Of a DNA stretch of 64,000 bases, positions 1 to 14,200 are shown piece by piece. Made by a program: the position numbers and the translations under genes. The stretch comes from Atherinomorus stipes (Eukaryota; Chordata; Actinopteri; Atheriniformes; Atherinidae): positions 1,302,001 through 1,366,000 of the forward strand of contig JALJCO010010476.1 of assembly GCA_023101725.1 (NCBI GenBank), given 5' to 3'. Numbering within the stretch: the stretch's first letter is position 1; each line of letters opens with the position of its first letter. The notes beneath the pieces were generated by a model. It was not told the origin of the DNA. It was given only the letters and a program-made list of their open reading frames with translations, and did no database searches.

Positions 1-3000
1 TCTACAGACAAAGTCACTAAAACCAATCAGATACACTGAAAATCTTTACCTCCTTTGTTGAGTTTTTCTTTTCTTTTTCTACATTATTGCTTTGTTACTT
101 TTATTACAAGTATTCAAGCTTTCTCTGACCTTGTACTGTATATTTCAACTCTGTTCACCATGAGAAAAAACTTTTCCCCCTATTTTGTTTATAGGAGCTC
201 CCTTTCTGAAAGGATAGAAAAAAAGGTTTTACATTCTCAAGGACAAAGGCGGAGTTTGTGTTGTGGGGAGGCAACATGACTTAGTTTCTCACACTTGCAC
301 TCTGAGGTAGCACACTCAGAGGGGCTTTCTATAGAATACAGGGTTACCATATAGAAAATTTACTTTTAATTAAATTGCATTGTATAAATAAGTCATTAAT
401 ATAATTACAGTGTTGATCTGTATAATTTGCTTACCTTCAGTTATTATGCATGGATGTTCATCTCACTGTTGAGTGTGCATATATAGCAGCAGCATGAATT
501 TCCATGCAAGAAGAGTCACCTTACCTGCCATCACACCTCTTTGTCTGCAGAAGCGGGTAGGAATCTAACATCAATTTTACTCTGTAATATTTCTTAGATA
601 TTAAGCATTTTTCCACACTGCACTTATAAATAGCTGCTTTCTACTAATGTTCTAAATTTAAACTGTTTTTTAGATGGTGCTGGATTAGGTCCAAACACAT
701 GTGACCACTATAAAGACTCATTCTTTGAAACTTTCCGGAGAATCTATTTACATGAATAATAAGTATGATCTTGTTGCTTTGAAAGTACTTTCCCTGTCTA
801 ATTTTTTTTTCCACTTTTATTTAAAATTTTAAATTTACAAGGAAATTTAAGCTTATCAGACACATATTCATTAATTAATTGCATATTAACATTTAAAAAC
901 CCTGAGGTGGTCATTTATAAAACATGTCATCCTCTCACTGATACATGAAAGAATGCAACAAATGTGAAATGTATCTTTTCCTTTAATGTGGACCGTAAGT
1001 GCTGAACAAGGGAGGGCCATAAGATTAGTCATTAATAGAAAATGTTCCATTTTCCTACAGTATGTCTCATGTCACAAATATGAAATAACAAAAAATGTCA
1101 TTTAAACTCTGATTCATAAACTCGGTTCTATTAAAAAACGATTCATCACTTCAAGAGGCAAAATATATCCTTACTTCGCGTCACCATCCAGTGAGTTTAC
1201 TATAGACAAATACACTGTATGGCTGCAAAGCTTAAATATTTTCATATCAGACATTCTTTTATGTAAAGCAGCAACTAATTTCACAGTTTTCTTTTCATTA
1301 TTGCTTGATAACTTTTAGCGGTTGTTGTAATCCATCTCCTGGTGTCGTGCTGATTACTATTCTGGTTTTTACTTTCCAGTAGGAACTAGAAATAAGCAGC
1401 TGGCAGTGCAACTGTTTATGGCTGGTGTGGCAGCTGGTCCAGCCAGTAGATAGGTAGCTTGAAATTAATCTGAAACTGGATATTTTTTTTATTGTCATGA
1501 GAGCGAAGAAATAAGAGGGCATTTCTGGTTTTCTTAGTCAAGGCTGAAGGCGAGCTCCTCATCACTACACGGTGACAGAGTCACAGCTGTGGGAGTGCAC
1601 TTCAAGGTTTAACCTTAGGAGGCTAATTGGCAAAATGGCACACACTGTCCTGTCCTTGAGATAAGAAGGTCTAATAGGAGAGTTTATGTTCAATGAGACT
1701 ATATTTAGTGCTGCATAGTAAGTATCTGGGTTTACTCTGTCTTGTCAAGACTGGCTTTACAGCACGTAATGTTCTGTTGCTCAGACCCCCTGTTTCACCC
1801 CTCACCTCTGTGGCACAGTTCTTCATATCAGCAGTTTAGTTTGCATAAAATTGATGTGTCTTGGATTTAAATACTGTTATAGAGGCTGACCATTAAAGTA
1901 GTGTTTTTATGGTTAATATGAGTTTAACATATAAGTACGTAGGTAAACAGCAAATAGAAATTAAACATGGTTTGCATAAATAAGGTTTCACATTCTGTCC
2001 ACTAGAGTAGCTTATCTGAGTTTAGAATGAAAACTCATCAATGTACTGTATGTACATTTTGGTAGGTCTTTGAAATGAACAAAGAAAAAACAAAATAAAA
2101 ATGTTTGATTATCCATTATTCTATAGGTAAAGACATCATTTTACAGTAGTTCACTTGCTTGTTTCAAGTAATGTTTTCCCTCACAAAGCATATAAGAACT
2201 TAAGGTGTAAACTCACCTTTTAATTCAGACTGTTGTGGTCAAAATTACAATTATTATTTAAGCAAAAGTTCATATTTTGCATGATAAAAGTTATAAATCA
2301 AATTTATTATTGCTAAAAAGTTATATGACTATTTTTAAATGGGGTTATTTCTATGCATTTTTGTGTTTACTAATTAAGGCCATATTATCTTTTTTGACCA
2401 CTCACAGGAAAAATCAACCAATAACAATGAAAAGTAATCAATATTTTCTATTGCTTGGACTGAAACAAAAAATGGTTTAGAGACAGAATAATTGACTTAC
2501 AACATTGAAAAGATATTGATTGGAAACAGTGCAAATGATTTTTGTGCCACTTAAATATATGGAGCCAAATTTAGCTTGTCTGGCCCTTGAATGGTGGGTA
2601 ATGATGTTGATGATAATAATGAAGGCAATGGGCCTTTGAATTTACTTACATGTATATGCCAAATTTAGATTATTCTCAATGTCTTTTTACATGACCTGTT
2701 CCCCCAAACAGAAGCTCCTTCAGGATTGTCGTCTTTCTTCACATAACAGAATTCATAACATACTTCATAACACGATTGTGCAATCCTATACTGCAGTCCC
2801 TCTGTCAGAGGGTGTATTATTATAACATGAAAACTGGATACTGCATAAAACTGTGTTGGATTTTGTTAAGCAATGGGAAGATGATGTACAACAGCCATGG
2901 TAATGCTCTACAAAGGGTTGCTTGCCCTCTAACAAATCCTACTTTGCAGCAGGTGAAATGCGATGCCCAAATGATGTGATTAGGCCATTTCTCAGGAAGC

Positions 3001-3794
3001 CACATCCATTTAAGCAGCTCAGCTTAAGCTCATGATGAAGTCATCACCAGTAGTGCAGTGAATACAGATTTTTGATCTAAGATTCCAATATTTTACATAG
3101 TTTTGCATGCCCTCATTTGCTGTTATCATTTTTTATTTGATACATTCAGTGCTGACTAAATTAAACGCTGGAAAGAAGAATGACCTGGTTAATGCAGGTG
3201 CTTGCATTTGCTAGACATCTGTGACTTTTGTTAGGCTTTATGTGGGCTGATTGAACACTAAATGGTTTGCACTAAGAAGTGATGTCATCGTTAGAGGCAC
3301 CCATTTCCTGATAGCTCCTTGAGGGTTCAAACCTCAGTCCTGTTGAAAGGTTCTAACCTCCTGTCTCTCCACATAAAACAACCTCTTTTAGCCTTAAAAG
3401 CAGCAACAAATTGGTCTTAGCTGCACCTCTTTTTCTTCTTGTCTGTTTGTGTCAACTTTAGACTGAGTTAACCCAGCTAAAATTACATGTAGCCAGCACC
3501 TTTGAGCTCTTACAGAGTATGATGTGAGATACCTGCTTGGTATGGGTGTGTGAATTTGAATAGAGGGGTGTTGGAGCCATGTATCGCCCTCCTTCCAGGA
3601 CTGCACTCTTAGCATCTTAGCAGCAGGGAAAGGAGCTGGCTGATTAAGTGGAAAGTCCTAATGATGTAGAATACGCGGGGTCTGGATAGAAAAGTGCTAA
3701 GAAACACTGTTCTCACACACCTTGTTTTAGATGTAATAGAGGTAAACAGGGAGATTTCGAGTCCTCCATGGGATAATCAATGTGCTGTGGGTGT
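1..3794. other. Upstream grb14 intron, no exon seen
   Basis: This stretch precedes the first recognisable grb14 exon and is probably part of a large intron, because the exons for the N-terminal 110-115 residues are missing from the window. I looked for the conserved proline-rich N-terminal segment that precedes the RA domain in GRB14 (the PSIPNPFPELC-type motif) and did not find it on the + strand. Open frames here are short, with no recognisable domain. No clear microsatellite or paired inverted repeat stands out. Confidence 0.6.
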
Positions 3795-4747
3795 CATGTA
3801 TCCAGTGTTGTATAAAGTACCCAAAAGCCATACTTGAGTAAAAGTAAAAGTACCTTACTGGAAAATGACTCAAGTAAAAGTCAAAGTTGCCTGCTAGAAT
3901 ATTACTTGAGTAAAAGTAAAAAGTAGCTAGTATTTACTGTACTTAAGTATCAAAAGTAAAAAGTACTGTTAATAAAACGCAATCAGAAATTTGAGTTTAA
4001 CATTTTCTTTATTTCTGTTTAATTTAGTTTTTTAAGTTTGCGAATTTGCGATAGTAATTTGCGAAGTTTAAAGAAGTTTCAATACCTCCTTACATAAACC
4101 CAACCATATAGAAAAATACTATACACACAAACATCCTTACAGACCTGCATGCATGCCTACCAACATTCATACCCACGTGCATTTAATATTAAATAATTTC
4201 TAATAAACTCTTGGTGCTCGGAGGTGATGCAAACAAACATAAAACTTGGTTGAACATTAACATGACTGCAGTACGACAGCACATGAACTGTCCATCCAGT
4301 CATGACTGAACCCTGAAAAACTTTTTGTTCAACCTCAAAAGAAGTTGTTTCTCAAAATGGTGAGAACTCAGTCTCGCTCTTGGAGTGAAGACCAGACCAG
4401 CGATGCTAAACAGCCGTTCACCTGCTGCTGAGGCAGGTAAAGGTGTGTTTAGCTTCAGAGACGGCTGCACAAGGCTGCTACTAGCTACTAGTCCCACTAC
4501 AACAAAACAAAGATTGTCCATTGGCTGTTAAGTTCCTTATTTACGTTACGTATTTTGTAACGAGTAACTAAGATGCTCAGGTAAATGTAATGGAGTAAAA
4601 GTATTGATTTTTCTCGCAAAATGTAATGAAGTAAAAGTAAAAGTAATCAGAAATAGAAGTAGTAAAGTAAAGTACAAATATAAAAATACTACTTAAGTAA
4701 AGTAACGAAGTATTTTTACTTAGTTACTATACAACACTGCATGTATC
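3795..4747. mobile_element. hAT-type DNA transposon (Tol2-like ends), internally deleted
   Basis: The element proper runs from 3803 to 4739 (937 bp). It starts CAGTGTTGTATA and ends with the exact inverse TATACAACACTG. It is flanked by a perfect 8-bp direct duplication, CATGTATC, at 3795-3802 and 4740-4747, the target-duplication length expected of hAT transposons. Both subterminal regions are filled with short repeats of the type ACTTGAGTAAAAGTA / TACTTAAGTA, closely resembling the ends of Tol2-like fish elements. The interior is too short for a full transposase, but a C-terminal transposase fragment survives on the minus strand. The copy is non-autonomous and sits in the grb14 intron upstream of the RA exon. 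The intact target duplication suggests a fairly recent insertion. Confidence 0.9.
4300..4521 (-). pseudogene. hAT transposase C-terminal fragment
   Basis: A 73-codon open frame inside the hAT element reads, from about residue 29, PASAAGERLFSIAG and then FTPRARLSSHHFEKQLLLRLNK. This matches the conserved C-terminal dimerisation segment of hAT transposases (the consensus around P-x-S-S-x-x-x-E-R-x-F-S followed by R-x-x-L and a lysine-rich end). Only this tail is left: the BED finger and RNase H-like catalytic core are absent, so it cannot be an active transposase. The frame's first ~25 residues look like non-transposase sequence picked up across the deletion junction. Recognition is from motif memory, without a search. 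Confidence 0.75.
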
Positions 4748-5063
4748 TCACTAATGTTCTTCTTTAAAATACTGTATACTCACTGTAATCATATTTTGAT
4801 TACAAAGCTCTTCCAAACAGTGGGGAAGTTACTCTATCAGAATAATGTGTTGAAAGTTTGATACACTAATGCAAGTCTTTGTAGCCATAAACATGCTTTG
4901 CTTATTGGGATCTACTTTATTTGGTAACAATCAACAGTTTTATATTGTGTTGCTCCTGAAACAAACAAACAAAAAATGCTTCATGGTTGCTGTATGTGTC
5001 AAGCTGTTCAATTAAGTAGGGATACCCTGCCGCATGGGTGTTGATTAAATGTTTCTGTTTTAG

Positions 5064-5220
5064 GTAATTAAAGTTTATAATGAAGACAATACCAGCAAAG
5101 CTGTAGAGGTTCCCACTGATGTCACTGCTCGGGATATATGCCAGCTGTTTGTACTGAAGAATCACTGCATTGATGATCATAGCTGGACTCTTTTTGAGCA
5201 CCTCACCCATCTGGGAATAG
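5064..5220 (+). CDS. grb14: grb14 exon: RA domain, first half
   Basis: The exon follows a TTTTAG acceptor and ends before GTAAGA, in phase 1. It encodes 52 residues beginning [16 protein letters not shown] and including [14 protein letters not shown] and [11 protein letters not shown]. This is the Ras-association fold of the Grb7/10/14 family. It is the first grb14 exon in the window. Confidence 0.95.
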
Positions 5221-8200
5221 GTAAGATAGTGTGTGAAATGTAAAAGTAACCACAGCCTGATGTCAGTTTTAAAATCACAACCTGAAGGGGTCTTATTCGT
5301 GGACTCCAGTATCATGCATCAAAGACAGCTTGCTGGCTGATGACAGGGCATAAATACTAGGACTGGTAAGAGTTAAACTGTTCCTACATTAATGAAAACT
5401 GTAGTCCAAGTCTTACTAGTGTTGCTGTTCTGTGTGTGTGTGTATAAATTTTGCTTTTAAAATCAGTTTACATTGTTTAAATATGTGATTTTTCTAATCT
5501 AGTCCTGTATGACTAAAGCATATCTAATGTTTATCCCGGTTCAAGTAGTTTTTATTGAAACTCGTGTTGGTAAATTAACTGAAGGCCTTGTGTAGACATT
5601 GGACAAGTGGCTTTCTGTACATGTACTGTAGTGTAGCCTACAGTATAAATAATTTTCTGCTTACTTTATACTTCATTTGGTGTGTTATTTTCATAATTAT
5701 CTATTAGGTATTTGTCAGTAATGTACTTTGATTTACTTGCTGACAATATAACTGCATTTCTCAGAAGGCCTGTATTTGTCAAGCTTTATCTATCTTATAC
5801 TGTACATGTGAGTCCTGCCCAAGGTCAGTTTATTCCTGGTTATTTAAGCACATGTAGAACACATTGAAACTACAGATGCGTTGTTGTTTTAATGCTTTGA
5901 GGACTGCGTGCCAGTAGATTGTAGCATCTAAAGAGAAAGGTCTTATGCCCGTTCCCACTAAGACTTAAGGTGGCTGCCAGGTGGTCATCTGCAGACAGCT
6001 TGTTGCAGACACTGACTCTGGATGCAGCTTGCATGCAGGAGAGGATGAGATATAGTAAATAAATGAGACCCCTGATTAGGTTAAATTAATCAGAATGGAT
6101 TTGAATAAATACAGTAGAATTTTGGATTTTTCTTAATTTTCATTTCTTCTTTATTAGTCTAAATAACTGGTAGTGTTAAACTTTTCCTCTATCAATTCAC
6201 AGTAACTCCATGCATAGTATTTCTATCCCCAACAATTTACTTTTAACACCTAACTCTGTGAGAACAAATATGAAAAAAAGAATTTGCAACTGGGAATCTA
6301 AAAGATTACTCCCCAACTAAGGGCCTCTTGCATCAAAGACCTCTGATTTACAGCTTCCACTATCACCTCCTAAAACTTTTAAAGTGTTTTTGGCCTGTTG
6401 AACAGTAGGGAGTCATGGTAAGTTGACACCGTATCTCCATCCACAGAATGCACAGTAATGAAAGGTTAATGATTAAACTTTTTGTCTCCAAGTTAGGCAA
6501 TCTATCTTTTGCCAGGAAATATTTTGCAGAGATCATTCATTGCAAGGACATCTAAACTTAATTCTTTGACTCTAAAGCACATAACTAGTCTTTAGAACAC
6601 TGAAACACACCACAAGCTTTTATTTATTCTCTTCATCCATGCTATTTTTAGAGAGAACAATTGAGGATCATGAGTCTGTCATGGAGGTGCTGTCAGGTGG
6701 AGGGATGGACACAGACAACCGGCTATATTTCAGGAAGAATTATGCTAAATATGAATTCTTCAGGAAACCCCTGGTGAGATGATAATATTATCTGTTTAAA
6801 CATTATTTTACGTACATACACGCATACATACGCTATGTACTGTATACTGTATTATGTTATCATGGCTTCTATTTCTAAATTAGAATGGTTTAAAAAGTTA
6901 AAGTGTGTTGTCATAATTGATGTTACTCTAATTTTCACAGGACTTTTTCCCAGATCACATGGTTTCCATATCCACAGAAACCAATGGCATGGTAGATCAA
7001 TCTGAACTTATAGAGGTATCCTGTTATGTCTGTTAACATTACGCTCTATCTGTAATTGAGAAGCGCAAATTTTCCCGATAACTTACTGAGCCAGACCAAT
7101 ATTTTTCTACCCAAAACAGACTTTTCTCAAATCCAGCACTTGTCCAGAGATCCATGGGTACCTCCATGCCAAAGAGCAAAGCAGGAAGTCTTGGAAGAAG
7201 TTTTATTTTGTCTTACGCAGGTCGGGGCTTTATTTCTCCAGTAAGGGGACTTCCAAGGTTAGTAAAACATAAAGGATCTTCCACACAATTTTGCAGTGGT
7301 TTTATTTATTCATTTTTGCTTACAGTAAATCATTGGAAGGCAAATCTCTTAGATTATATAAATATATTGAATGAAAAATACATGGGACCCATTGTGTTCA
7401 AAAGTTCTCCCTCGTCCTCTGTTTATTGCAATACGGGGCCCCAAGTTCATCCTGTGCATACATCCCAGTCATGTCGAGAGAGGGCAATGGAACAGGTTGC
7501 GCTTGATTTTCCTTAGGTCAGCTGGCACAGCAGCCAGGCAGAAACAGTACTCTCAATGCTGCTGTCAAGTGAAGCTTACACCTGGGCACTGGCCATGCCA
7601 GTACAACCACATTTCAACTGCCTCCATTTCCTACAACAGTAGAGCTTTTGTTGTCAAGTGCAGGTAGGCTCTGGAATGGCGCCTGCTTTTAGTCCAGCAT
7701 GTTTACTATTCATCTGGTGTCTTGGTCAAACACATTGCTAGTCAGTCAGCACAGACACTAATGGCTGAGGCATTACTTTAAATAAGGAAGTAGGAGCAAT
7801 GTGTCACATGAAAGCAGAACAATGGGAGTCTTTGAGTTTTTTATTTTCTTGGAGTTATCTTTGGCACAATGTGGCTATTGATACTGTCAGTATGTCTAAA
7901 TTTATCATAGTAACTTTTGCCGGATTTCTTTGCAAACCAGAGCTAGAATGACTGATAAAATGCTATTTTAAAATGAAGATAAACTTCGATTTTAAATGTG
8001 CTGCCTTCAGCCTATATGTTGTATTATCACTCTTTCTGATTTCATACAAATTTATATGGAATGTGCTGTTTATTTTATTTTGTAACAGGAATATATACCA
8101 TCAGTTTACAAAAGAAAATCACATTTTTGTACCTGATACCATCGGTTCAGTTTATTTTACATTAATCAAGACATTGTAAATGAAAATGACGGCATACTGA

Positions 8201-11200
8201 GACATACTTCTGCTGACCTGACGTGTATGTGAAAGCTATCATATTGTACACCAGTTAAAAAATCATTCATAGTGGAAAAAGTTTGTTTTTTCATTTCAAA
8301 TTCATGAAACCTTGAATTATATTACCTCTCTTTGTTTCACAGGAACCGAGGCATCTTCAGTTCTTTGCAGAATTCAGTGACAGTGATATTTATACTGCGT
8401 TGTCAGCCAAAAAACTACATGGAGCACCAACAGAGTTTGCCTTCTGTGTCAAGGTACTTTTGCTTTTTCTTAAGTAGTTTTCACTGGTTTTTTTAGTATA
8501 AAAGACAGTTGTTTAAACTGCGCTAAAGACGCAGAACTGAGATGCTGACTTACAGCATATTGAACTGTTTTGTCTGCTTCTTACTTCTTGCCCCAGTCTA
8601 CAAAGTGCAGTTCAGCTCGAGACTTGAAGCTGCTGTGTGCGGATGATGAGCAGACCAAGACCTGCTGGATCACAGCCATGCGCTTGTTAAAGGTTGGCTT
8701 GCTGATGAATAACTCTGGGTGATATCTGAGAGGAGGAATGCTGAGTCAGTGCTAGAATCAGATTTAGCTTTGGGAGGAGGTCAAGGAAAACTATTGAGTG
8801 ATGCTGGATTAACCCTCCCACTCTTGATAGAGGCAGCATGTGTTCATTGTCTGGATATCTGATAAAACAGTTTAAAGCATTAGTCACTCCTGCCAGCCCA
8901 TAAATAAAAATACTGTGGTGCACAAAAAGCTTATTTTTTTGTCTGCCCTTTTTCATCATAACACTGCTGCTTTGAAAGGTTGTTACATTTGAAGTGTAAT
9001 GAATAAGAAAGATTTATGTTGACCTCATTTTATGTTTCAGTTTGGAATGCAGCTTTACAAAAATTTCCTTCAGCCACATCAGAAGCAGAAAGCCTCACCA
9101 ATGGTAAGCTGAAGCTGTTATTATTGTGTAATTATACCACTATGTAAGCCTGAAGCTATACGCCAAAAACCTAGAGATTCAATGTGGAACATAAACACTT
9201 GATTTAAGGATCTACAGTACACAGAGGCAGAGGAATGATGTCCTATTTAGGATTCTAGCTGCTCAACAGTCTTTTTTGTGTCATATTTTATGCTTCATTA
9301 TGCACTGGATTTCAAACTGGTGAAAGGTCTGAGTTAGACAGGCCAGTCAAGCTCATAGACTTTTCTAATATGAAGCCACACTGTGAACTGCAGTAGGTGG
9401 TTTATAACCGTATAACTGAAATATGCAAAGCTTTCCCTGAAAGATTCATCATATAAATGGGAGCATATATTTATATAAAATCTTTACATGTCTTACAGTG
9501 TTTATGATATCTCTCCAGATGTTCAAGCGACTCATTCCACACACGCTAATTCAAGCATTCCATCAGTGAAGCAGACTTTTGAACGCAGTGCTGATAACAA
9601 GCAAAATAGTCCCTTTTCAGTCATGAGGATGTTATGATGATGTCCATGATTTCCAAAGAAATTGACATGACAGTTCAAGAGAAGAACAGTTTTCCCACTT
9701 TGCCTCAGTTCATTTTTAAAAAGCTGTGACTAGAGGAAACAAAAGTTTCTGGATCATGTTCACAGAAGGCTTCTTCTTTGCATGATAGTGCTTTCATGGT
9801 GGACTGGGTTGATAGACAAAGATTTCTGGAAGTGTTCCTGAGCCCATGCAGTGATTTCCATGACAGAATTCACTGTCACTTGTGCACAAAGATACAGTAC
9901 CTAACGATTCTTTGACTCTTTTGATCAGATTATATTTAGTAGATGATGGAATATTTAGTCATAGACATTTTACACTGAGGAACATTATTCTGAAATTGTA
10001 AATTCACAATTTTAGATAGATTGTTTTGCTAAACCTTGGCTTATGTTCAGTTCTTGGAGAATTTGCCTAACAAAGGTGTCAGTCATGTTACTGACCTTTT
10101 GCCAATTAACCAAATTAGTTGTAACTTGTTCCCCCAGTTGATGCTTTTCAGTATTACATACTTTTTTTGCCTTTTGTCCACCTGTCCACACTTATTTTTA
10201 GAGGAGTTGCTGTCATCACATTCACATTGAACTAATACATTTATCATGTAGGTATGATAATATGAATAATATGTTTATGAGACTTCCATACTGTATAATA
10301 GAAAACTTTATTTACTTACATTTTAAAGAAAAGTACACAAAAGTATCCTTAAGGCATGCATTTGATTTAGGGATTATTTTCAAATGACAACCAACACAGA
10401 TTCAACGAAAGCTAATCTAGTGAAAGACACAATGACTGGAAGGAAAAGTCCAACTATGGAAAACATTTACTAGAGACACTGTTTCTTTAAAATGGAGTCT
10501 ACTGAAATCAGAGATGTTTTTTCAAGCTTATCAACTATTTTGTTTGTTTTGTTAGCCCATATTCCTGATCAACCACTTTTGATGGATTAGGCAGCTATTC
10601 AGTTAATAATATCTGATAAACCAAAAGCAGAAAAAAAAATCTAAGAAACCAAATTAATAAGTGATGATTAATGATACATTTTATTGGTAAACAAAGAACA
10701 TTTAACTAAGATTAAAAAAAAAAAAAGAAAAAAAAAAGACCAGATTAGATTTGAATAAGAGTGAAATGGACAAAACTGGGCATAAACATTCTAATAAATG
10801 CTTATACATCCTGATATCACATGGATGTTTAAGTATATGCTTGCTACGTAAATGTTTTATTTTTTCAATGTATCATTGCACCTTTATACGATGGAAATAT
10901 TTCTGCTGCCTTTAACCAAAAGGAAATCAAACATTGTGACTTTAAATGTGCATTCCTGCTAATTTAAAATAAGAAAAGCCAGCACATAGCAGTGGAGTAA
11001 TATCACCGCATAGGAAAAATGAGACACATTCAGTATGGTGATGTAGGTTTCGTGTCCCAGAATAGCCTCAGACTCTACTGAAGCAGCAAATGCAATCTAT
11101 TTATGGGTTATGGACATGTTCAAGAACCGCTCGCTTTCTAAAAATACATAATGATCAGCTGCTCTCACATTTAACAGCTCATCACCTCTACTCTGCTGTC

Positions 11201-14200
11201 GGAGGGTCGTATGTGGCCGGCAGCCTTGCCAGGAGGCTTAGGTACAAAGATATAAGAGCACATGAGTCAGTCAGATGCAGGGCCTAGATACTGAACGTAA
11301 TGTGGTAAACATGGCAGATTTAGCCAAATATCCTACGATGAGAGGAATTCTGCCTCAGTCACATGAGAAAAGAAATCTATAATCATGGCTGATGAAAACT
11401 TTTAAACTATAATATGAAAATTTCTAAAAGTGGGACAGACTTCATATGAGGAGATTTACAGTTAAATAAATAAATAAAACATACGCTTTGTTTTAAGCAC
11501 TTGTTTCAAATGAGACATAGTTGACAGAGCAATGTGTGTGGTAATTTAAAAGCTTTGAGGTAATCCTGATAAGAAGAATTTTCTTGTGCCTGTGTGCACT
11601 TATTCAGAGCCACTCACACTATGACAGCTTAAAGGGCTAAAATGTGCCCATGTGTCATTCTTCCCAAAGCCAGTTTAATCCCTTTTCAATGGAGTTTTCA
11701 GTCTGGAATCATCTAGAAATGATGAAGACAGTCACATCATGCAGACACTAGATGGCAATACAGTGCTGCAAAAGTTAGCCTCCTTCCATTTCAGTGTTCA
11801 CAGGAAAGTGAACAAAAAACTTTGACAAACCAACCAAGAATAAAATTAATTACAGATTATGTTATAAATATGGACATCTTACAGAAAAAAAAGTGTTTTT
11901 TTTCCTTACATATACACCAGTCTGATAACAGTGTGTGATAATTGTGCTATTTCAGAGAAGCATCTCGGAGAACTCACTGGTGGCCATGGATTTTTCTGGC
12001 CAAAAGACTCGAGTAATTGAGAACCCATCGGAGGCACTGTCCGTGGCTGTAGAAGAAGGCCTGTCATGGAGAGTGAGTCAGTGCTTTTCTTAGAAATCAT
12101 TTTACTTCCTAGTTAGAAAAATATTTCTATGCTATAAATAAGAAACAGGATAAAACGAGGCCACGCTTTTAAGGAATCACAACTCTGCTGTTTTATTCTT
12201 TAAAAAAATTAAATGAATGCATAGCTGAAAATTTTGCATCAATATACTAAATGAATAAAAAAGCTGTTTCACACAAGAAAATGAGGTTAAATAGGATTAA
12301 AACAAAGGTAAAAGGAAAGCAACTACAGTAACTCTGTATTAACATTACACTCCACTCATATTGTGGTTATAACTCATGTCTCCCATAGAGGAAAAGCTGC
12401 CATCGCTTGAGTGGTCATGGGAGTCCATCCACTCCACAGAGCTCCGTACCAAACATAGGTTTGTGAGAGTCTGCTTTGGTAGCTACAGTATGTGTCACAA
12501 CTATAAGAAAATTCCTTACATACTGTCTGTGTGCTTCAGCAATTCACATGGCCCAGCCGTGGTTTCATGGTAAACTGTCTCGGGAGGAAGCTCAGCGACT
12601 TATTGCTCAGCAGGGTCTCGTTGATGGGTAAGCTGTTCTGCTCTTTTCAGAACTATAAGGACCACTTGGCTTAAGGCATTTATAGAAGGTCCTGTGTCTG
12701 CTTCTATATGCAGGATTGTGTCTGGAAAGATGAGCCTCATAGCACATGTATTGTCATAATTGTATTGCACATTTTGAGCAGAAAACAATATATAATGAAT
12801 TGATATTTACTAAATTTATTGAAATCTCTAAAATATAGTAATAATGAAGGCATGTCATTCTTTATATATACAGCCATGGAAAAAAATTAAAAGACCAACT
12901 TTATCATCAAAAATAATGGTTATACAATCCAGTACCAAATGTGGTGTGAATTATGTGACTAGAAGAGACAGAAAAGAAAATATAGAATGCCTAAAAGTGC
13001 TGTTTTGGCAGTACAATGGCATAGCTGTGATGTAAGAACTTAACTAAAATTACTTATCAAGAAAACAACCAAACATGGAAAATGGCTAGATATCAGCTCT
13101 TAAATTGAACTCTTATGAGCTATTTTTGTTGTTATCATTATATTTGTCCAGACAAATGTACTTTTTGTAGTACCAGGCATTAAAATGACCAAGAAATGAG
13201 AAAACAATTGTGGTCCCTTAACATTTTTTGTCCATGACTGTATATATACTGTACAATCGTCCTTAAAATTATTCATACCCTCCAATTAAAGAAAAGGCTA
13301 AATTCACAATACTAATTCAAATAACAAGAAAATAAAGACACCTATGATAAATTAAATTTTACAAAAATACAATTTAGTAAAAGAAAATATTGCTTTTGAA
13401 TTGTTGTTGGGAATGATAATTAAAAAAAAACAAAACACAGCTGTCCCAGACACAAGAGCACCTTTCCCATGAGCAGTGGACCAACATACCTGTCAACCAG
13501 TGCAGACGTCTTTTTGAATGTTAGAGAAAACACCTGATTGCAGTATTTCCTCAAAGTAGTGAACAAAATTTTAGCTTCAGAGCCCCATCATGCTTGTTTA
13601 CTTGTTATTTTTTGTGTGTTTGTTTTCAATATTTCTTTCAAACCAAAATTTAAAATCAGTGTCATGATTTTCATAGGATTTTATGATTACTTTTGCCAAT
13701 TTCAACTCATTTTACTGACAGCTGATTTTTTTCCTTTTTTAATTGGAGAGTATGAATAATTTTGAGGACAACTGTATATATTATACCTACCATTCACACA
13801 TTTTTTTTTTTTTTTTCTTTTTTTTTTTTTACAATTCATTCACACAATTTTTGTGTGAATCACAGATCTTTTTGAAAAATGTATTTTAACTTTAGGAAAA
13901 CAGTGAAGAGTTTTATTTCTGTTTCAGAGTGTTTCTTCTGAGGGACAGCCAAAGCAATCCGAAGACGTTTGTCCTGTCTCTGTGCCATTTGCAGAAAATC
14001 AAACACTTTCAGATCTTACCAGTGAGTAAAATTTTTAATTTTTCAGTACTGTAACATACCAAAGTTTTAGGCACTAAAGTATGAGGAGCCGTCTTACTTT
14101 AGATGAATAAATATATCCTGGAATGAATTAATATTCCATGGAATAAAAAATAAATACACAATGAAACAAATGGATAGCAATACATTCTTCAGCGTTTAAT

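Larger units (their letters stand above)
12628..13927. other. grb14: grb14 intron holding two Tc1-type MITEs
   Basis: The intron splits the SH2 glycine codon. Most of it is filled by two terminal-inverted-repeat elements described separately, followed by a T-rich tract at about 13801-13831. Confidence 0.8.

Noticed and set aside
4917..5315. 132-codon minus-strand frame over the RA exon
   Set aside because: It is the antisense shadow of the conserved grb14 RA exon.
7154..7516. 120-codon + frame over the PH exon
   Set aside because: It reads the PH exon in the wrong frame and continues into the intron.
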